Of a DNA stretch of 44,863 nt, positions 1 to 7,959 are shown piece by piece (within the stretch, counting starts at the first letter, position 1; every line of letters begins with the position of its first letter). The stretch is from Pseudomonadota bacterium (lineage in GTDB: Bacteria > Pseudomonadota > Alphaproteobacteria > Sphingomonadales > Sphingomonadaceae). The stretch covers positions 1-44,863 of the forward strand of contig JAEXAY010000040.1 of NCBI GenBank assembly GCA_023457895.1. Direction: 5' to 3'. The notes under the pieces were generated by a model that saw only the letters and a list, made by a program, of their open reading frames with translations, was not told the origin of the DNA and made no database searches. Made by a program: the position numbers and the translations under genes.

Positions 1-853
1 TGCGGGTGAGACCGTTATACTCCTGCTCGACCTGGCCCTTGACCAGTTCGCGCAGCTGATCGAGGCCTTCAAGGCCAAGATTCTTGGCAAACGCATCGTC
101 GGCCTTGGTGTCGACGGGCTTCTTCACCTCGGCAACGACGATGTCGAAGGTCGCAGCCTTGCCGGCGAGATGTTCGGCGCCATAATCTTCAGGGAAGGTC
201 ACGTTGATGACCTTTTCGTCATTGGCCTTGACGCCGACCAGCTGGTCTTCAAAACCGGGGATGAGCTGGCCGGAGCCGATCACGACGCCCATACCTTCGC
301 CCTTGCCACCATCGAACGGCACGCCATCAACCTTGCCTTCAAAGTCGATCACGACCTGATCGCCTTCGCCGGCCTTGTGGCTCTTGGCGGCGCTTTCATA
401 GCTTTTCTGCGAATCCGCGATACGTTGCACGGCGGCGTCGATCGCCTTGTCATCCACCGGCGCGGTCAGGCGTTCGAGCTTCAGTCCTTCGATGCTCGGC
501 GCTTCGATCGCCGGCAGCACTTCCATTTCGACCTTGAGTTCGGCGTCCTTGCCCGGCGCATAATCTTCGCCAAGCTCAACCGAGGGCTGCATCGCGGGGC
601 GCAGCTTGTTGTCGGTGAGCAGCTTCTGGACGCCGTCCTGCACTGACTTGTTGAGCGCGTCCTGCTGCAGCGCCTCGCCGTGCATCTTGCGCACGAGGTT
701 CGCCGGCACCTTGCCCGGACGGAAGCCCGGCATCCGGACCTGAGGCGCGATCCGCTTCAGCTCCTCGTCGACCTGCGCGTCGATATCCTTGGCGGTGATG
801 GTGAGGGTGTAGGCGCGCTTCAGGCCTTCGTTCAACGTCTCGACAATTTTCAT
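1..853 (-). CDS. tig: Trigger factor, ribosome-associated chaperone and prolyl isomerase (partial, C-terminus outside window)
   Basis: The reverse strand reads from an ATG at 853 (MKIVETLNEGLKR...) without a stop to the window edge, giving about 284 residues of a protein that is usually 430-550 long. The N-terminal ribosome-binding loop is present as GFRPGKVP at residues 43-50. It is followed by an FKBP-like isomerase domain (about residues 150-245) with the run IDFEGKVDGVPFDGG. The start of the C-terminal substrate-cradling domain is also present. Trigger factor binds the ribosomal exit tunnel and shields nascent chains in the cytoplasm. A tRNA-Leu gene lies upstream on the same strand; clpP would be expected downstream, outside the window. 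Identification is firm; only the C-terminus is missing. Confidence 0.96.
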   Translation of the reverse strand, partial: MKIVETLNEGLKRAYTLTITAKDIDAQVDEELKRIAPQVRMPGFRPGKVPANLVRKMHGEALQQDALNKSVQDGVQKLLTDNKLRPAMQPSVELGEDYAPGKDAELKVEMEVLPAIEAPSIEGLKLERLTAPVDDKAIDAAVQRIADSQKSYESAAKSHKAGEGDQVVIDFEGKVDGVPFDGGKGEGMGVVIGSGQLIPGFEDQLVGVKANDEKVINVTFPEDYGAEHLAGKAATFDIVVAEVKKPVDTKADDAFAKNLGLEGLDQLRELVKGQVEQEYNGLTR

Positions 854-930
854 TCTTCGTGCGCTTTCAAATAGATAATCTCGTTTTCGGCGAGGGATCG
901 CCACTGGCAGGTGCAACGGGCCGGGATGAC

Positions 931-1015
931 TGGTGCGGGCGAAGGGACTTGAACCCCCACATCTTTCGATACCAGAACCTAAATCTGGCGCGTCTACCAG
1001 TTTCGCCACGCCCGC
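931..1015 (-). tRNA. tRNA-Leu, anticodon UAG, with encoded CCA
   Basis: The reverse strand folds as a class II tRNA of 85 nt. The acceptor stem is GCGGGCG paired with CGCCCGC, followed by discriminator A and an encoded CCA. The anticodon stem CCAGA/TCTGG encloses the loop TTTAGGT, so the anticodon is UAG, reading CUN leucine codons. A variable arm precedes the T-arm GGGGGTTCAAGTCCC. The long variable arm and the D-arm with GGTAGACGC fit bacterial tRNA-Leu. Confidence 0.96.
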
Positions 1016-1299
1016 ATAGCCATAGACCGTCCTGCGGAGCGCCGCATCGCGAAGCGCGCTCTATATCAGGAAAAAGAAGAGGGTCCAGCGCAAAAAGGGC
1101 GGGAGCAGCATAACTTCCCGTCCCGTTCAATGGGAGGGGCAATGAGCCTTATTGCCGCGAGGCAATCAGGCGAGTGGGGTGGGCTTCGGCGGCTCAGCCC
1201 CGCCCCCGGCTCCCCATGCACACGGGAGACGAGAATTGCTCCTCTACGCCGGGAACCACCCTCGCCCGCTATTCGTAAATACGGGAAAGGAAGGACGCT
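1016..1299. other. Intergenic region between tRNA-Leu and the small proline-rich gene
   Basis: About 284 bases with no convincing gene. Overlapping short frames exist on both strands but none has a good ribosome binding site or recognisable protein. It presumably holds the promoter of the leftward tRNA/tig unit near 1016-1080 and that of the rightward small gene near 1230-1280. I see no strong hairpin or repeat. Confidence 0.5.
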
Positions 1300-1533
1300 A
1301 TGACAGACAAACCCAAAGAAAACCCCACTCCCAAGCCGGACAAGATCGAACCCCAATCGCCGCCCGAAAGCCCGCCCAGGGAATCCCCGCGCGAGGCCCC
1401 GCTTGAGGACCAGCCCGACGAGGTGGTGCCCGATCAGGGCGATACCGACCGCCCCGGCGTCGGCCCGGACGAGATCAGCGTGCCGATGGAACAGGTGCCG
1501 CCGGGTGCCGGTGTCGACCCCAGCCTGACCTGA
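1300..1533 (+). CDS. Small acidic proline-rich disordered protein, unknown function
   Basis: This encodes 77 residues rich in Pro, Glu, Asp and Lys, with no hydrophobic segment and no Cys. It begins MTDKPKENPTPKPDK and contains repeated PPESPP/SPREAP-like blocks, so it should be intrinsically disordered and cytoplasmic. The start is supported by a strong purine-rich site AAGGAAGGA at 1287-1294, six bases before the ATG. It stands alone between the tRNA/tig unit and the convergent M48 operon. Small proline-rich proteins of this kind occur in sphingomonads, but I recognise no family or function. The ribosome binding site and codon composition make it a likely real gene. Confidence 0.65.
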   Translation: MTDKPKENPTPKPDKIEPQSPPESPPRESPREAPLEDQPDEVVPDQGDTDRPGVGPDEISVPMEQVPPGAGVDPSLT

Positions 1534-1542
1534 CCCACGCCC

Positions 1543-2142
1543 TCAGGGGATCGTGACATTCGCCATCATGCGGCGGACGCGCTCGATATCCTTGTCGAAA
1601 TAATAGATGGCGGGGGCATCGAAGCTCACCGCATAAAGCTTGCCGCCAACGATCGCGGCGACGGCCTCGCCCTTGCGTTCCAGTTCATCGCTTGACGTAT
1701 AGCTGAAACGCATCCGCACGCCCGGATGGCCGCCAAGCGTCGCGGGTTCGACCGCCTCGGTGGTGAACAAAGGCGTGTCGACCACGTTGCGCGCCGACGT
1801 TTCAATGAATTCGGCAAGATCGGTCGGCAGCATCTTGGACGAGAATTTGGGGAGCGGCTTCAGTTTCTTATGCTGTTCGCGAAACAGCGGCTCGCCATCG
1901 CGCACGGCGCCGAAAAAGCTCAGATCATTGAGCGCCTGCCCATCAATCGTCCAGGTTTCGCCGCGCTTGGAAGGCCGCGCGCTGTTCTTGTTCCACTCGC
2001 CGTCGGGCCGCACTGTCATCGTCTTCTTGGCGACCTGAACCGCAGCGTCCTTGACTTCGCTCCAGCGCGCATCGGCCGGAGCCGCGCTTGCCGTCAGCAC
2101 CGCCGCCAAGGCCAGATTGAGATAAAGCGCCTTCCCCATCAT
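1543..2142 (-). CDS. Secreted periplasmic protein, third gene of the M48 protease operon
   Basis: A 199-residue protein with a clear Sec signal peptide (MMGKALYLNLALAAVLTASAAPADA). The mature part has one globular domain ending in VRRMMANVTIP. Its ATG overlaps the stop of the M48 peptidase gene by 4 bases (2139-2142), implying translational coupling. The mature sequence contains FFGAVRDGEPLF and a VEPATLGGHPGVRMRF stretch. That pattern resembles small periplasmic proteins with a PsbP- or lipoprotein-like fold, but I cannot assign a family. The operon context suggests it works with the periplasmic protease. Function unknown. Confidence 0.75.
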   Translation of the reverse strand: MMGKALYLNLALAAVLTASAAPADARWSEVKDAAVQVAKKTMTVRPDGEWNKNSARPSKRGETWTIDGQALNDLSFFGAVRDGEPLFREQHKKLKPLPKFSSKMLPTDLAEFIETSARNVVDTPLFTTEAVEPATLGGHPGVRMRFSYTSSDELERKGEAVAAIVGGKLYAVSFDAPAIYYFDKDIERVRRMMANVTIP

Positions 2143-3359
2143 GCTCCTCCCGCCATTGCGGCAATCATCGCCCGGTCGCTCGCGTCGGGCTTTCGCTTGA
2201 GATATTCGTTGAGCGCGGCCTTGCCCGCCTCGGTCTGCCCTGCGCGCATCAGGGCAAGGCCAAGCCCGCGCCAGCTTTCCGGAAACGCCGCGCCGGTGTC
2301 GATCGCCTGCTGGTAAAAACCGGCGGCCTTGAGGAAATCGTCGCCCTTGCCCCGCGCGCGATAGATTTCACCGCGCCCATAGAGGAGTTCGCTGGTCCAG
2401 CCGCGTCCGGCCGCAAGCTGCCCCAGCAGATACTCGGTCCCGCCGAAATCATTGCGCTTGACCTGATCGTCGATCAGGCGCGGCCACCAGTCCTTGAGCG
2501 CTTCGCGATATTCGGCCTCTCCCGTCTGGTCCTCTGGCCGCGCGATCTTCGCGGCTTCGGCGGCGAGCACGTCCATTCGCTCCTTGCTGTTGGGATGGGT
2601 CGCGAAAAAGCCGCCATTGTCATTCTTGCGGCTGCGATGCTTGCGCTCCTTTGCGGTCGCGTCCATCTCGTTGCGCAACTGCTCCCAGATTTTCGACGCC
2701 GAGGCCGGAGTATAGCCCGCATTCGACAAAAGGCCGAGCGAACCATGATCGGCTTCGCGCTCCATCTCGCGCGAAAAGCCGAAGATCGATCCCATCACGC
2801 CGAGCTGCGCATAATAGCCGAACGGCACGAAGCTGAGCCACGCCATCGCGTCGGTCTTCTTGCGCATGTCGCGCATCGCGCGCAGGCTGTGCCAGTTATC
2901 GAAATGGGTGAATTCATGCGCCAGCACGGCGGCAAGTTCGGCCTCGTTGCGGGTGCGAAACAACAGGCCGGTCCACACCTGCATCATCCCGTTGGGCGCC
3001 ATCGAGGCGTTGAAGTGCGGCGTTCGCACCAGATAGAGCCTGACATTGGCGCAACGTGCATCGCCGACCGTCTTGCACAACAGGCCCTTCACATAGGTAT
3101 TGAGCGCAGGATCATCGATCACGAATTTCGATTGTTTGAGATCGCGCTCATAATCGTCGACCATTTGCCACAGGCCTTTTTCATCCTCGGCGGTCGGCTT
3201 GTAGCCGGGTGCGGACGGACGGATTTCCGCCGGTGCGGTCTTCGCCGTCTCGGCATTGGGCTTGAACGGCTTTTCCGGCGCTTGCTGTGCCATCGCCGGT
3301 CCCGCCATGAACAGGCCCGCGAGCATTGTCGCCGTCAGCAATGATTGGACGCGCTTCAT
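2139..3359 (-). CDS. Secreted M48-family zinc metalloprotease with C-terminal TPR-like region
   Basis: A 406-residue protein with signal peptide (cleavage near AMA-QQ, about residue 25). The zinc motif is HEFTH at residues 148-152, within AAVLAHEFTHFDNW. The third ligand is the Glu of EREAD near residue 203. The C-terminal third (about 300-400) is a TPR-like helical array (FYQQAIDTGAAFPESWRGLGLALMRAGQTEAGKAAL), an architecture shared with the BepA/YfgC and LoiP-like periplasmic proteases that act in outer-membrane protein quality control. It overlaps both neighbours by 4 bases, so all three genes should be translated from one message. The proteolytic function is well supported; an outer-membrane quality-control role is inference from family and location. 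Confidence 0.9.
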   Translation of the reverse strand: MKRVQSLLTATMLAGLFMAGPAMAQQAPEKPFKPNAETAKTAPAEIRPSAPGYKPTAEDEKGLWQMVDDYERDLKQSKFVIDDPALNTYVKGLLCKTVGDARCANVRLYLVRTPHFNASMAPNGMMQVWTGLLFRTRNEAELAAVLAHEFTHFDNWHSLRAMRDMRKKTDAMAWLSFVPFGYYAQLGVMGSIFGFSREMEREADHGSLGLLSNAGYTPASASKIWEQLRNEMDATAKERKHRSRKNDNGGFFATHPNSKERMDVLAAEAAKIARPEDQTGEAEYREALKDWWPRLIDDQVKRNDFGGTEYLLGQLAAGRGWTSELLYGRGEIYRARGKGDDFLKAAGFYQQAIDTGAAFPESWRGLGLALMRAGQTEAGKAALNEYLKRKPDASDRAMIAAMAGGA

Positions 3360-4123
3360 TTCTTCTTCGCCTGGGCAGCCGCCTCAGCAGCGCGACGCGC
3401 GAGCACGGATTCGCGCGTCGGAAACTCCTCGAGCAACTGCGCGACGCGCTTGTCGGCGCCTTCGGTGGTCCGCACATCCCCGCCCATCTGCATGTCGACA
3501 TTGAGCCAGACAAGATCGCCGGTCTTCAAATCGACCAACCCTGCATAGCCCTGATGAATGCCCGAAGGCACCCATGCGCCGAACAATACCGCCGCGGCGA
3601 CCTGCGCCACCTTGCGTCCGGTCGAACCATAGCTGTCGGCGGTCGAAAAGAAGAGGCCATAATCCGCGCCAGTCTTCGCGCCCAGTTGCTGGACCCCGGG
3701 GCCAAGCGACCAGTCGAACTTGTCCTTCTTGGTCGGCAGCCGGTTGCCCGGCGCGAGCTTGTGGATGAGCGCGGACCCGGCGACGGTCTGGAACAGCGCA
3801 CGGTAATCCGCCATCAGCTTGGCGTCGTCGCCTTCAAATTCGGGTGCGAGCAGCATCTCGTTGGACCGCGCCTGCTGCGCGCGTTCGAGCGATGCGCTGA
3901 TTTCCTTGCGCGCAGCCTCGGTCCATTCGGCATTGGGTTCGTTCATCCCGCCGGTGGTCTGCTCGCCAACCTGAACATCCGGCCGGAAGACAAGGATCCT
4001 GACCGGCTCGTCGACCGGAAAGGCGAAGTCCTCACGGAGTGCGGATTTTTCAAAACCGCCGATCTGCGCCTGCGCCGGCGTCATCACCATCAGCGCGAGC
4101 AAAAAGCCAAGCAAGAAACGCAT
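3356..4123 (-). CDS. Secreted periplasmic protein, first gene of the M48 protease operon
   Basis: 255 residues when started at MRFLLGFLLALMVMTPAQAQ, which gives an ideal signal peptide. An upstream in-frame start at 4246 exists, but it would bury the signal sequence behind 41 extra residues and would read through the palindrome at 4141-4155. A purine-rich GGGGGTGG precedes the chosen ATG. The mature part is soluble, contains TGADYGLFFSTADSYGS and GYAGLVDLKTGDLVWLN (a beta-rich pattern seen in periplasmic domains), and ends in an Ala/Lys-rich helix (RRAAEAAAQAKKK). It overlaps the M48 gene by 4 bases. I do not recognise the family. Confidence 0.75.
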   Translation of the reverse strand: MRFLLGFLLALMVMTPAQAQIGGFEKSALREDFAFPVDEPVRILVFRPDVQVGEQTTGGMNEPNAEWTEAARKEISASLERAQQARSNEMLLAPEFEGDDAKLMADYRALFQTVAGSALIHKLAPGNRLPTKKDKFDWSLGPGVQQLGAKTGADYGLFFSTADSYGSTGRKVAQVAAAVLFGAWVPSGIHQGYAGLVDLKTGDLVWLNVDMQMGGDVRTTEGADKRVAQLLEEFPTRESVLARRAAEAAAQAKKK

Positions 4124-4140
4124 CTGCCATCCACCCCCAT

Positions 4141-4155
4141 GCTTTACCGTAAAGC
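4141..4155. promoter_or_regulatory. Perfect palindrome in the leader of the M48 operon
   Basis: GCTTTACCGTAAAGC is a perfect 7+1+7 palindrome. It lies 17 bases upstream of the ATG of the first gene of the leftward M48 operon, next to its ribosome binding site. It could be a repressor operator or a small hairpin in the leader mRNA. A related element, CTTTA-4-TAAAG, lies at the same relative place before the ICMT-like gene (38813-38826). Confidence 0.45.
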
Positions 4156-4311
4156 CCGGAACATCGCCGGAACCTACGCCCCTTGTGGTTGATGGATAAT
4201 GAATGAGGAACGCGAAATAAACAGGATTCATCCCGGTCCTGCGCATGTTTCACACCGCGTTCATATTGCGCGCCTAGCCTGACCGCCGCAACGGGCTCGG
4301 GAGATGATTCC

Positions 4312-4665
4312 ATGACCAGATATGTGACCGCCGCGACGGCCCTGCTTACCTTCAGCCTCGTGGCAATGACTCCGGCTTCAGCACAGGGCGGCGCCACCGT
4401 CCAGGGCGCAGGATCGACCGCGAGCTATGAGTGCGACGGCGGACCGGCCCGGATCGAGGGCGCGGGCAACACCATCACCTTTACCGGCAATTGTTCCAGC
4501 CTCACCATCGAAGGCGCCAGCAATATCGTGACGGTTGACCTAGCGCCTGGCGCACGGATCAGCGTCGAAGGCGCAAGCAATACGGTCAAGTGGCGAATGC
4601 CGGGGAAAGCCGCCCCGGCCAAGCGCATCGTCGGTGCCGCCAACCGGGTGACACGCATTCCCTGA
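4312..4665 (+). CDS. Secreted DUF3060 repeat protein
   Basis: A 117-residue protein with signal peptide (MTRYVTAATALLTFSLVAMTPASAQ). The rest consists of imperfect repeats of the type 'IEGAGNTITFTG', 'IEGASNIVTV', 'VEGASNTVKW' and 'IVGAANRVTRI'. This Gly-Asn-rich beta repeat, about 20 residues per turn, is the signature of DUF3060, which is predicted to form a small beta-solenoid. A Cys pair (YECDGG ... GNCSS) could be disulfide-bonded in the periplasm. A strong terminator follows directly. Role unknown; the family occurs in secreted or surface proteins. Confidence 0.8.
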   Translation: MTRYVTAATALLTFSLVAMTPASAQGGATVQGAGSTASYECDGGPARIEGAGNTITFTGNCSSLTIEGASNIVTVDLAPGARISVEGASNTVKWRMPGKAAPAKRIVGAANRVTRIP

Positions 4666-4683
4666 CCGGAACCGGTGGAAGAA

Positions 4684-4720
4684 AAGGGGCGGCCCGCGCA
4701 GGAGTCGCCCCTTCCTTTTT
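4684..4720 (+). terminator. Rho-independent terminator after the DUF3060 gene
   Basis: Stem AAGGGGCG (4684-4691) pairs with CGCCCCTT (4706-4713) around a 14-base loop and is followed by CCTTTTT. It is well placed to end the rightward DUF3060 transcript. On the opposite strand it has only a TTTTC tail, so it might also weakly stop the leftward gatB transcript that ends at 4780. Confidence 0.85.
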
Positions 4721-4779
4721 ATTTATCGGCCCGTTGGGCGATATCCACCGGAGTCGCGTCGCCGGGCTCGGCGGGGAAA

Positions 4780-6249
4780 TCAGCCGAGCGCTTTTTTCAG
4801 CAGTTCATTCACCACCTGCGGATTGGCCTTGCCCTGCATGGCCTTCATCGTCTGGCCAACGAAGAAGCCGAACAAGGCTTCCTTGCCGCTTTTGTATTCG
4901 GCGACCTTGTCGGCATTGTCGCTGAGCACCTTGGCCACGGCCGCCTCGATCGCGCCAGTATCCGAGGTCTGCTTGAGGCCCTCACGTTCGACAATCGCCG
5001 CCGCGCCGTCCCCGGTTTCGAGCATCATCTCGAACACCTTCTTGGCGATGCTGCCCGAGATCGTGCCATTGTCGACCAAGCCCAGCAGCTCCGCCGCCTG
5101 CTCCGGTGAAACCGGCGAGTTTTCAATGCTCTCGCCGCGCTTGTTGAGGGCGCCGAACAGTTCCGACGTCACCCAGTTCGCCGCCGCCGGGGCTTTGACG
5201 CCCTTTTCCAGCAGCGCATCGAACCAGCGTGCGCTTTCGACTTCCGCGGTCAGCACCCCGGCATTGTAATTGCTGATTCCCGCCGCCTCATAACGATGGC
5301 GCTTGGCGTCCGGCAGTTCGGGGAGGCTGGCGCGGCATTCCTCTAGAAACGCGTCGTCCAGCTCCAGCGGCAGCAGATCGGGGTCGGGGAAATAGCGGTA
5401 ATCATGCGCATCTTCCTTCGAACGCATCGCCCGCGTCTTGCCCGTGTCGGGGTTGAACAGCCGCGTTTCCTGCTCGACAGCGCCGCCGCTCTCGATGAGT
5501 TCGACTTGGCGCTTGGCCTCGCTTTCGATCGCCTGCATGACAAAGCGAACCGAGTTCACATTCTTGGTTTCGGTGCGGGTGCCGAATTCCTCGCCAGGTT
5601 TGCGAACCGAGACGTTAACGTCGGCACGCATCGAGCCCTGATCCATATTGCCGTCGCACGAGCCGACATAGCGCAGGATCGAACGCAGCTTGGACAGATA
5701 AGCCCCAGCCTCCTGCGGCGAGCGCATATCGGGCTTGGAAACGATTTCCATGAGCGCAACGCCCGAGCGGTTCAGGTCGACATAGGACATGGTCGGATGC
5801 TGGTCGTGCATCAGCTTGCCGGCATCCTGTTCGACATGGATGCGCTCGATGCCGATATGCTTGGTGGCCGCTTCGGGATCCTTCTCATCGAGCGAGATTT
5901 CGAGCGAACCCTCTCCGACAAGCGGATGATAAAGCTGGGAAATTTGATAACCCTGCGGCAAGTCGGCATAGAAATAATTCTTGCGGTCAAAGCGCGAATA
6001 TTTGTTGATCGCCGCATCGAGCGCGAGCCCCGTACGCACCGCCTGACGGATGCACTCACGGTTCGGCACCGGCAGCATTCCCGGCATCGCCGCGTCGACG
6101 AGGCTCACCTGGCTGTTGGGCTCGGCACCAAATTCGGTTGCGGCGCTGGAAAACAGCTTCGACTGCGAGGTCACCTGCGCATGAACCTCAAGGCCGATCA
6201 CGACCTCCCATTCGCCGGTTTTGCCTGTGATTGTGTACTGGTTGATCAT
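4780..6249 (-). CDS. gatB: Aspartyl/glutamyl-tRNA amidotransferase subunit B
   Basis: 489 residues, the usual GatB length. The protein starts MINQYTITGKTGEWEVVIGLEVHAQV; the GLEVHAQ motif marks the GatB N-terminus. A 35-residue upstream extension to 6354 is only read-through of the intergenic repeat and is rejected. The kinase-like domain carries DLNRSGVALMEIVSKPDMRS, and the C-terminal YqeY-like tRNA-binding domain ends NPQVVNELLKKALG. GatB phosphorylates mischarged Glu-tRNA(Gln) or Asp-tRNA(Asn) and receives ammonia channelled from GatA. It is the last gene of the leftward gatC-gatA-gatB set. Confidence 0.97.
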   Translation of the reverse strand: MINQYTITGKTGEWEVVIGLEVHAQVTSQSKLFSSAATEFGAEPNSQVSLVDAAMPGMLPVPNRECIRQAVRTGLALDAAINKYSRFDRKNYFYADLPQGYQISQLYHPLVGEGSLEISLDEKDPEAATKHIGIERIHVEQDAGKLMHDQHPTMSYVDLNRSGVALMEIVSKPDMRSPQEAGAYLSKLRSILRYVGSCDGNMDQGSMRADVNVSVRKPGEEFGTRTETKNVNSVRFVMQAIESEAKRQVELIESGGAVEQETRLFNPDTGKTRAMRSKEDAHDYRYFPDPDLLPLELDDAFLEECRASLPELPDAKRHRYEAAGISNYNAGVLTAEVESARWFDALLEKGVKAPAAANWVTSELFGALNKRGESIENSPVSPEQAAELLGLVDNGTISGSIAKKVFEMMLETGDGAAAIVEREGLKQTSDTGAIEAAVAKVLSDNADKVAEYKSGKEALFGFFVGQTMKAMQGKANPQVVNELLKKALG

Positions 6250-6266
6250 TTCCAAGTCCCTGATGT

Positions 6267-6335
6267 GTTCCTGCGGAGGCAGGAACCCAGTGTTGGGCAG
6301 CGCTATCCTGCCCTGGACTCCCGCCTGCGCGGGAG
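6267..6335. repeat. Twin-hairpin intergenic repeat between gatA and gatB
   Basis: Two hairpins lie in the 95-base gap. One is GTTCCTGC-GGAG-GCAGGAAC (6267-6286), the other CTCCCGC-CTGC-GCGGGAG (6318-6335). The pattern of GC-rich tetraloop hairpins with CCTGC/CCCGC arms is that of dispersed REP-like intergenic elements common in sphingomonads; calling it dispersed is inference because only one copy is visible here. As RNA the hairpins could protect upstream gatA message or tune gatB expression. Confidence 0.65.
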
Positions 6336-6344
6336 CACAATATG

Positions 6345-7829
6345 TTACCACCACCTCTCCGGCCGCGCCGTGAAGCCCGCACGTTCTTCGATCGCAAGCC
6401 CAGCATTCAGCACGCCCTGCTCATCAAGGGCCGGGCCGATGATCTGCAAACCGAGCGGCAAACCGTCCTTGTTGAGCCCGCCCGGCACCGCCATCGCAGG
6501 CAGGCCGGCAAGGCTCGCGGGCACCGCGAAGACGTCGTTCAGATACATGGCCAGCGGGTCGTCGCTCTTTTCGCCAAGGCCGAAGGCCGCGCTCGGCGCC
6601 GTGGGGGCGAGAATGACGTCGCATTTTTCAAAGGCTTCGGCGAAATCTCGCGCGATCAGCGCCCGCACCTTTTGCGCCTGGGTATAATAGGCATCGTAAA
6701 AGCCCGCCGATAGCACATAGGTGCCGATCATGATGCGGCGCTTGACCTCGGGGCCGAAGCCTTCGGCGCGCGTCGCGGCATACATATCCTGCAAGCCCGC
6801 ACCTTGCGGCAGATCGCGCAGGCCGTAGCGCACGCCGTCATAGCGCGCGAGGTTCGACGAGGCTTCCGCCGGGGCGATGATATAATAAGCGGGCAGCGCA
6901 TATTTGCTGTGCGGCAGCGAGACCTCGACGATCTCCGCGCCCGCATCCTTGAGCCAGGCAATGCCCTCATCATAGACGCGCAGGACATCCGCATCCATCC
7001 CATCGACACGATATTCCTTGGGAATTCCGACGCGCTTCCCTTTGAGATCGCTCGACAAATTGGCTTCCCACGCGGGCACGTCGAGGTCGAGGCTGGTCGC
7101 ATCCTTGGCGTCGAAGCCGCTCATCACCTCGAGCATGATGGCGCAGTCGCGTACGTTGCGCGCCATCGGCCCGGCCTGATCGAGCGAGCTGGCAAAGGCG
7201 ACAATGCCCCAGCGCGAGCAGCGGCCATAGGTCGGCTTGATCCCGGAAATGCCGGTGAAGGCCGCGGGCTGGCGGATCGAGCCGCCGGTGTCGGTGCCGG
7301 TCGCCGCCGGACAGAGCCGCGCCGAAATCGCCGCCGAACTGCCGCCCGAGCTGCCGCCGGGGGCCAGGGGCGCCGTGTCGTTCGGCCGCCGCCAGGGCGA
7401 GATCACATTGCCGAAATAGCTGGTTTCATTGGCCGAGCCCATGGCGAACTGGTCGAGGTTGAGCTTGCCCAGCATCCCCGCGCCCGCCGCCCAGAGCTTG
7501 CCCGAAACGGTCGATTCATAGGGGGGGATAAAGCCTTCGAGCATTTTCGACGCGGCCGTCGTCTGCACGCCTTCGGTGGCGAAAAGATCCTTCATGCCGA
7601 TGGGCACGCCGCCCAATTTGCCGAGATCCTCGCCCTTGGCGCGCTTGGCGTCGGCGGCGTCGGCGGCGGCGAGCGCCTTTTCCGGCGTCGTCACGATGAA
7701 GGCGTTGAGCGCCGGATTGGCTTCGGCGACGGCAGCGTTGAACGCTTCAGCCACTTCGCGGGCGGAAAACTCGCCCTTGGCAACGCCGTCGCGGATGGCA
7801 GCTACGCCGAGATCGGTAAGGTTGGTCAT
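6345..7829 (-). CDS. gatA: Aspartyl/glutamyl-tRNA amidotransferase subunit A (amidase)
   Basis: A 494-residue amidase-signature enzyme. The Ser-cisSer-Lys triad is visible: Lys80 in GVPIGMKDLF, the Gly/Ser-rich stretch APGGSSGGSSAA near residue 160, and the nucleophile Ser184 in TDTGGSIRQPA. GatA hydrolyses glutamine and passes ammonia to GatB to make Gln-tRNA(Gln) or Asn-tRNA(Asn). The start MTNLTDLGVAAIRDG aligns with other GatA proteins. Gene order gatC-gatA-gatB is conserved, but unlike tightly packed operons each gap here (95 and 120 bases) is filled by palindromic repeats. Confidence 0.97.
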   Translation of the reverse strand: MTNLTDLGVAAIRDGVAKGEFSAREVAEAFNAAVAEANPALNAFIVTTPEKALAAADAADAKRAKGEDLGKLGGVPIGMKDLFATEGVQTTAASKMLEGFIPPYESTVSGKLWAAGAGMLGKLNLDQFAMGSANETSYFGNVISPWRRPNDTAPLAPGGSSGGSSAAISARLCPAATGTDTGGSIRQPAAFTGISGIKPTYGRCSRWGIVAFASSLDQAGPMARNVRDCAIMLEVMSGFDAKDATSLDLDVPAWEANLSSDLKGKRVGIPKEYRVDGMDADVLRVYDEGIAWLKDAGAEIVEVSLPHSKYALPAYYIIAPAEASSNLARYDGVRYGLRDLPQGAGLQDMYAATRAEGFGPEVKRRIMIGTYVLSAGFYDAYYTQAQKVRALIARDFAEAFEKCDVILAPTAPSAAFGLGEKSDDPLAMYLNDVFAVPASLAGLPAMAVPGGLNKDGLPLGLQIIGPALDEQGVLNAGLAIEERAGFTARPERWW

Positions 7830-7844
7830 CTTTTTATTTCCGTG

Positions 7845-7930
7845 CCCCGGCGAAGGCCGGGGTCCAATGTAGCAGCTGAGTCTTTGTTTTCTGGATCCCG
7901 GATCGGTCGCCGCTGCGCGGCTGTCCGGGA
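7845..7930. repeat. Mosaic palindromic repeat between gatC and gatA
   Basis: The block contains the hairpin CCCCGGC-GAAG-GCCGGGG (7845-7862) and a longer one with arms TCCCGGA (7896-7902) and TCCGGGA (7924-7930). Short blocks of the form CCCCGG...GGGGTCCA and CTGGATCCCGGATC are typical of dispersed intergenic mosaic elements in sphingomonad genomes (from memory, not searched). It differs in sequence from the element between gatA and gatB. Confidence 0.6.
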
Positions 7931-7931
7931 T

Positions 7932-7959
7932 GATTGAATGCCCGCATGGTCATTCAATC
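7932..7959. repeat. Perfect inverted repeat over the gatC stop codon
   Basis: GATTGAATG (7932-7940) and CATTCAATC (7951-7959) form a 9-bp perfect stem with a 10-base loop. The right arm is the last codons and stop of gatC (GTG ATT GAA TGA on the reverse strand). The left arm lies at the edge of the mosaic repeat, as if the end of gatC had been duplicated in inverted orientation. In RNA it would place the gatC stop codon in a hairpin. Confidence 0.6.

Noticed and set aside
5404..6687. 427-codon forward open frame
   Set aside because: Antisense to gatB and gatA; Arg/His/Asp-rich composition typical of shadow frames.
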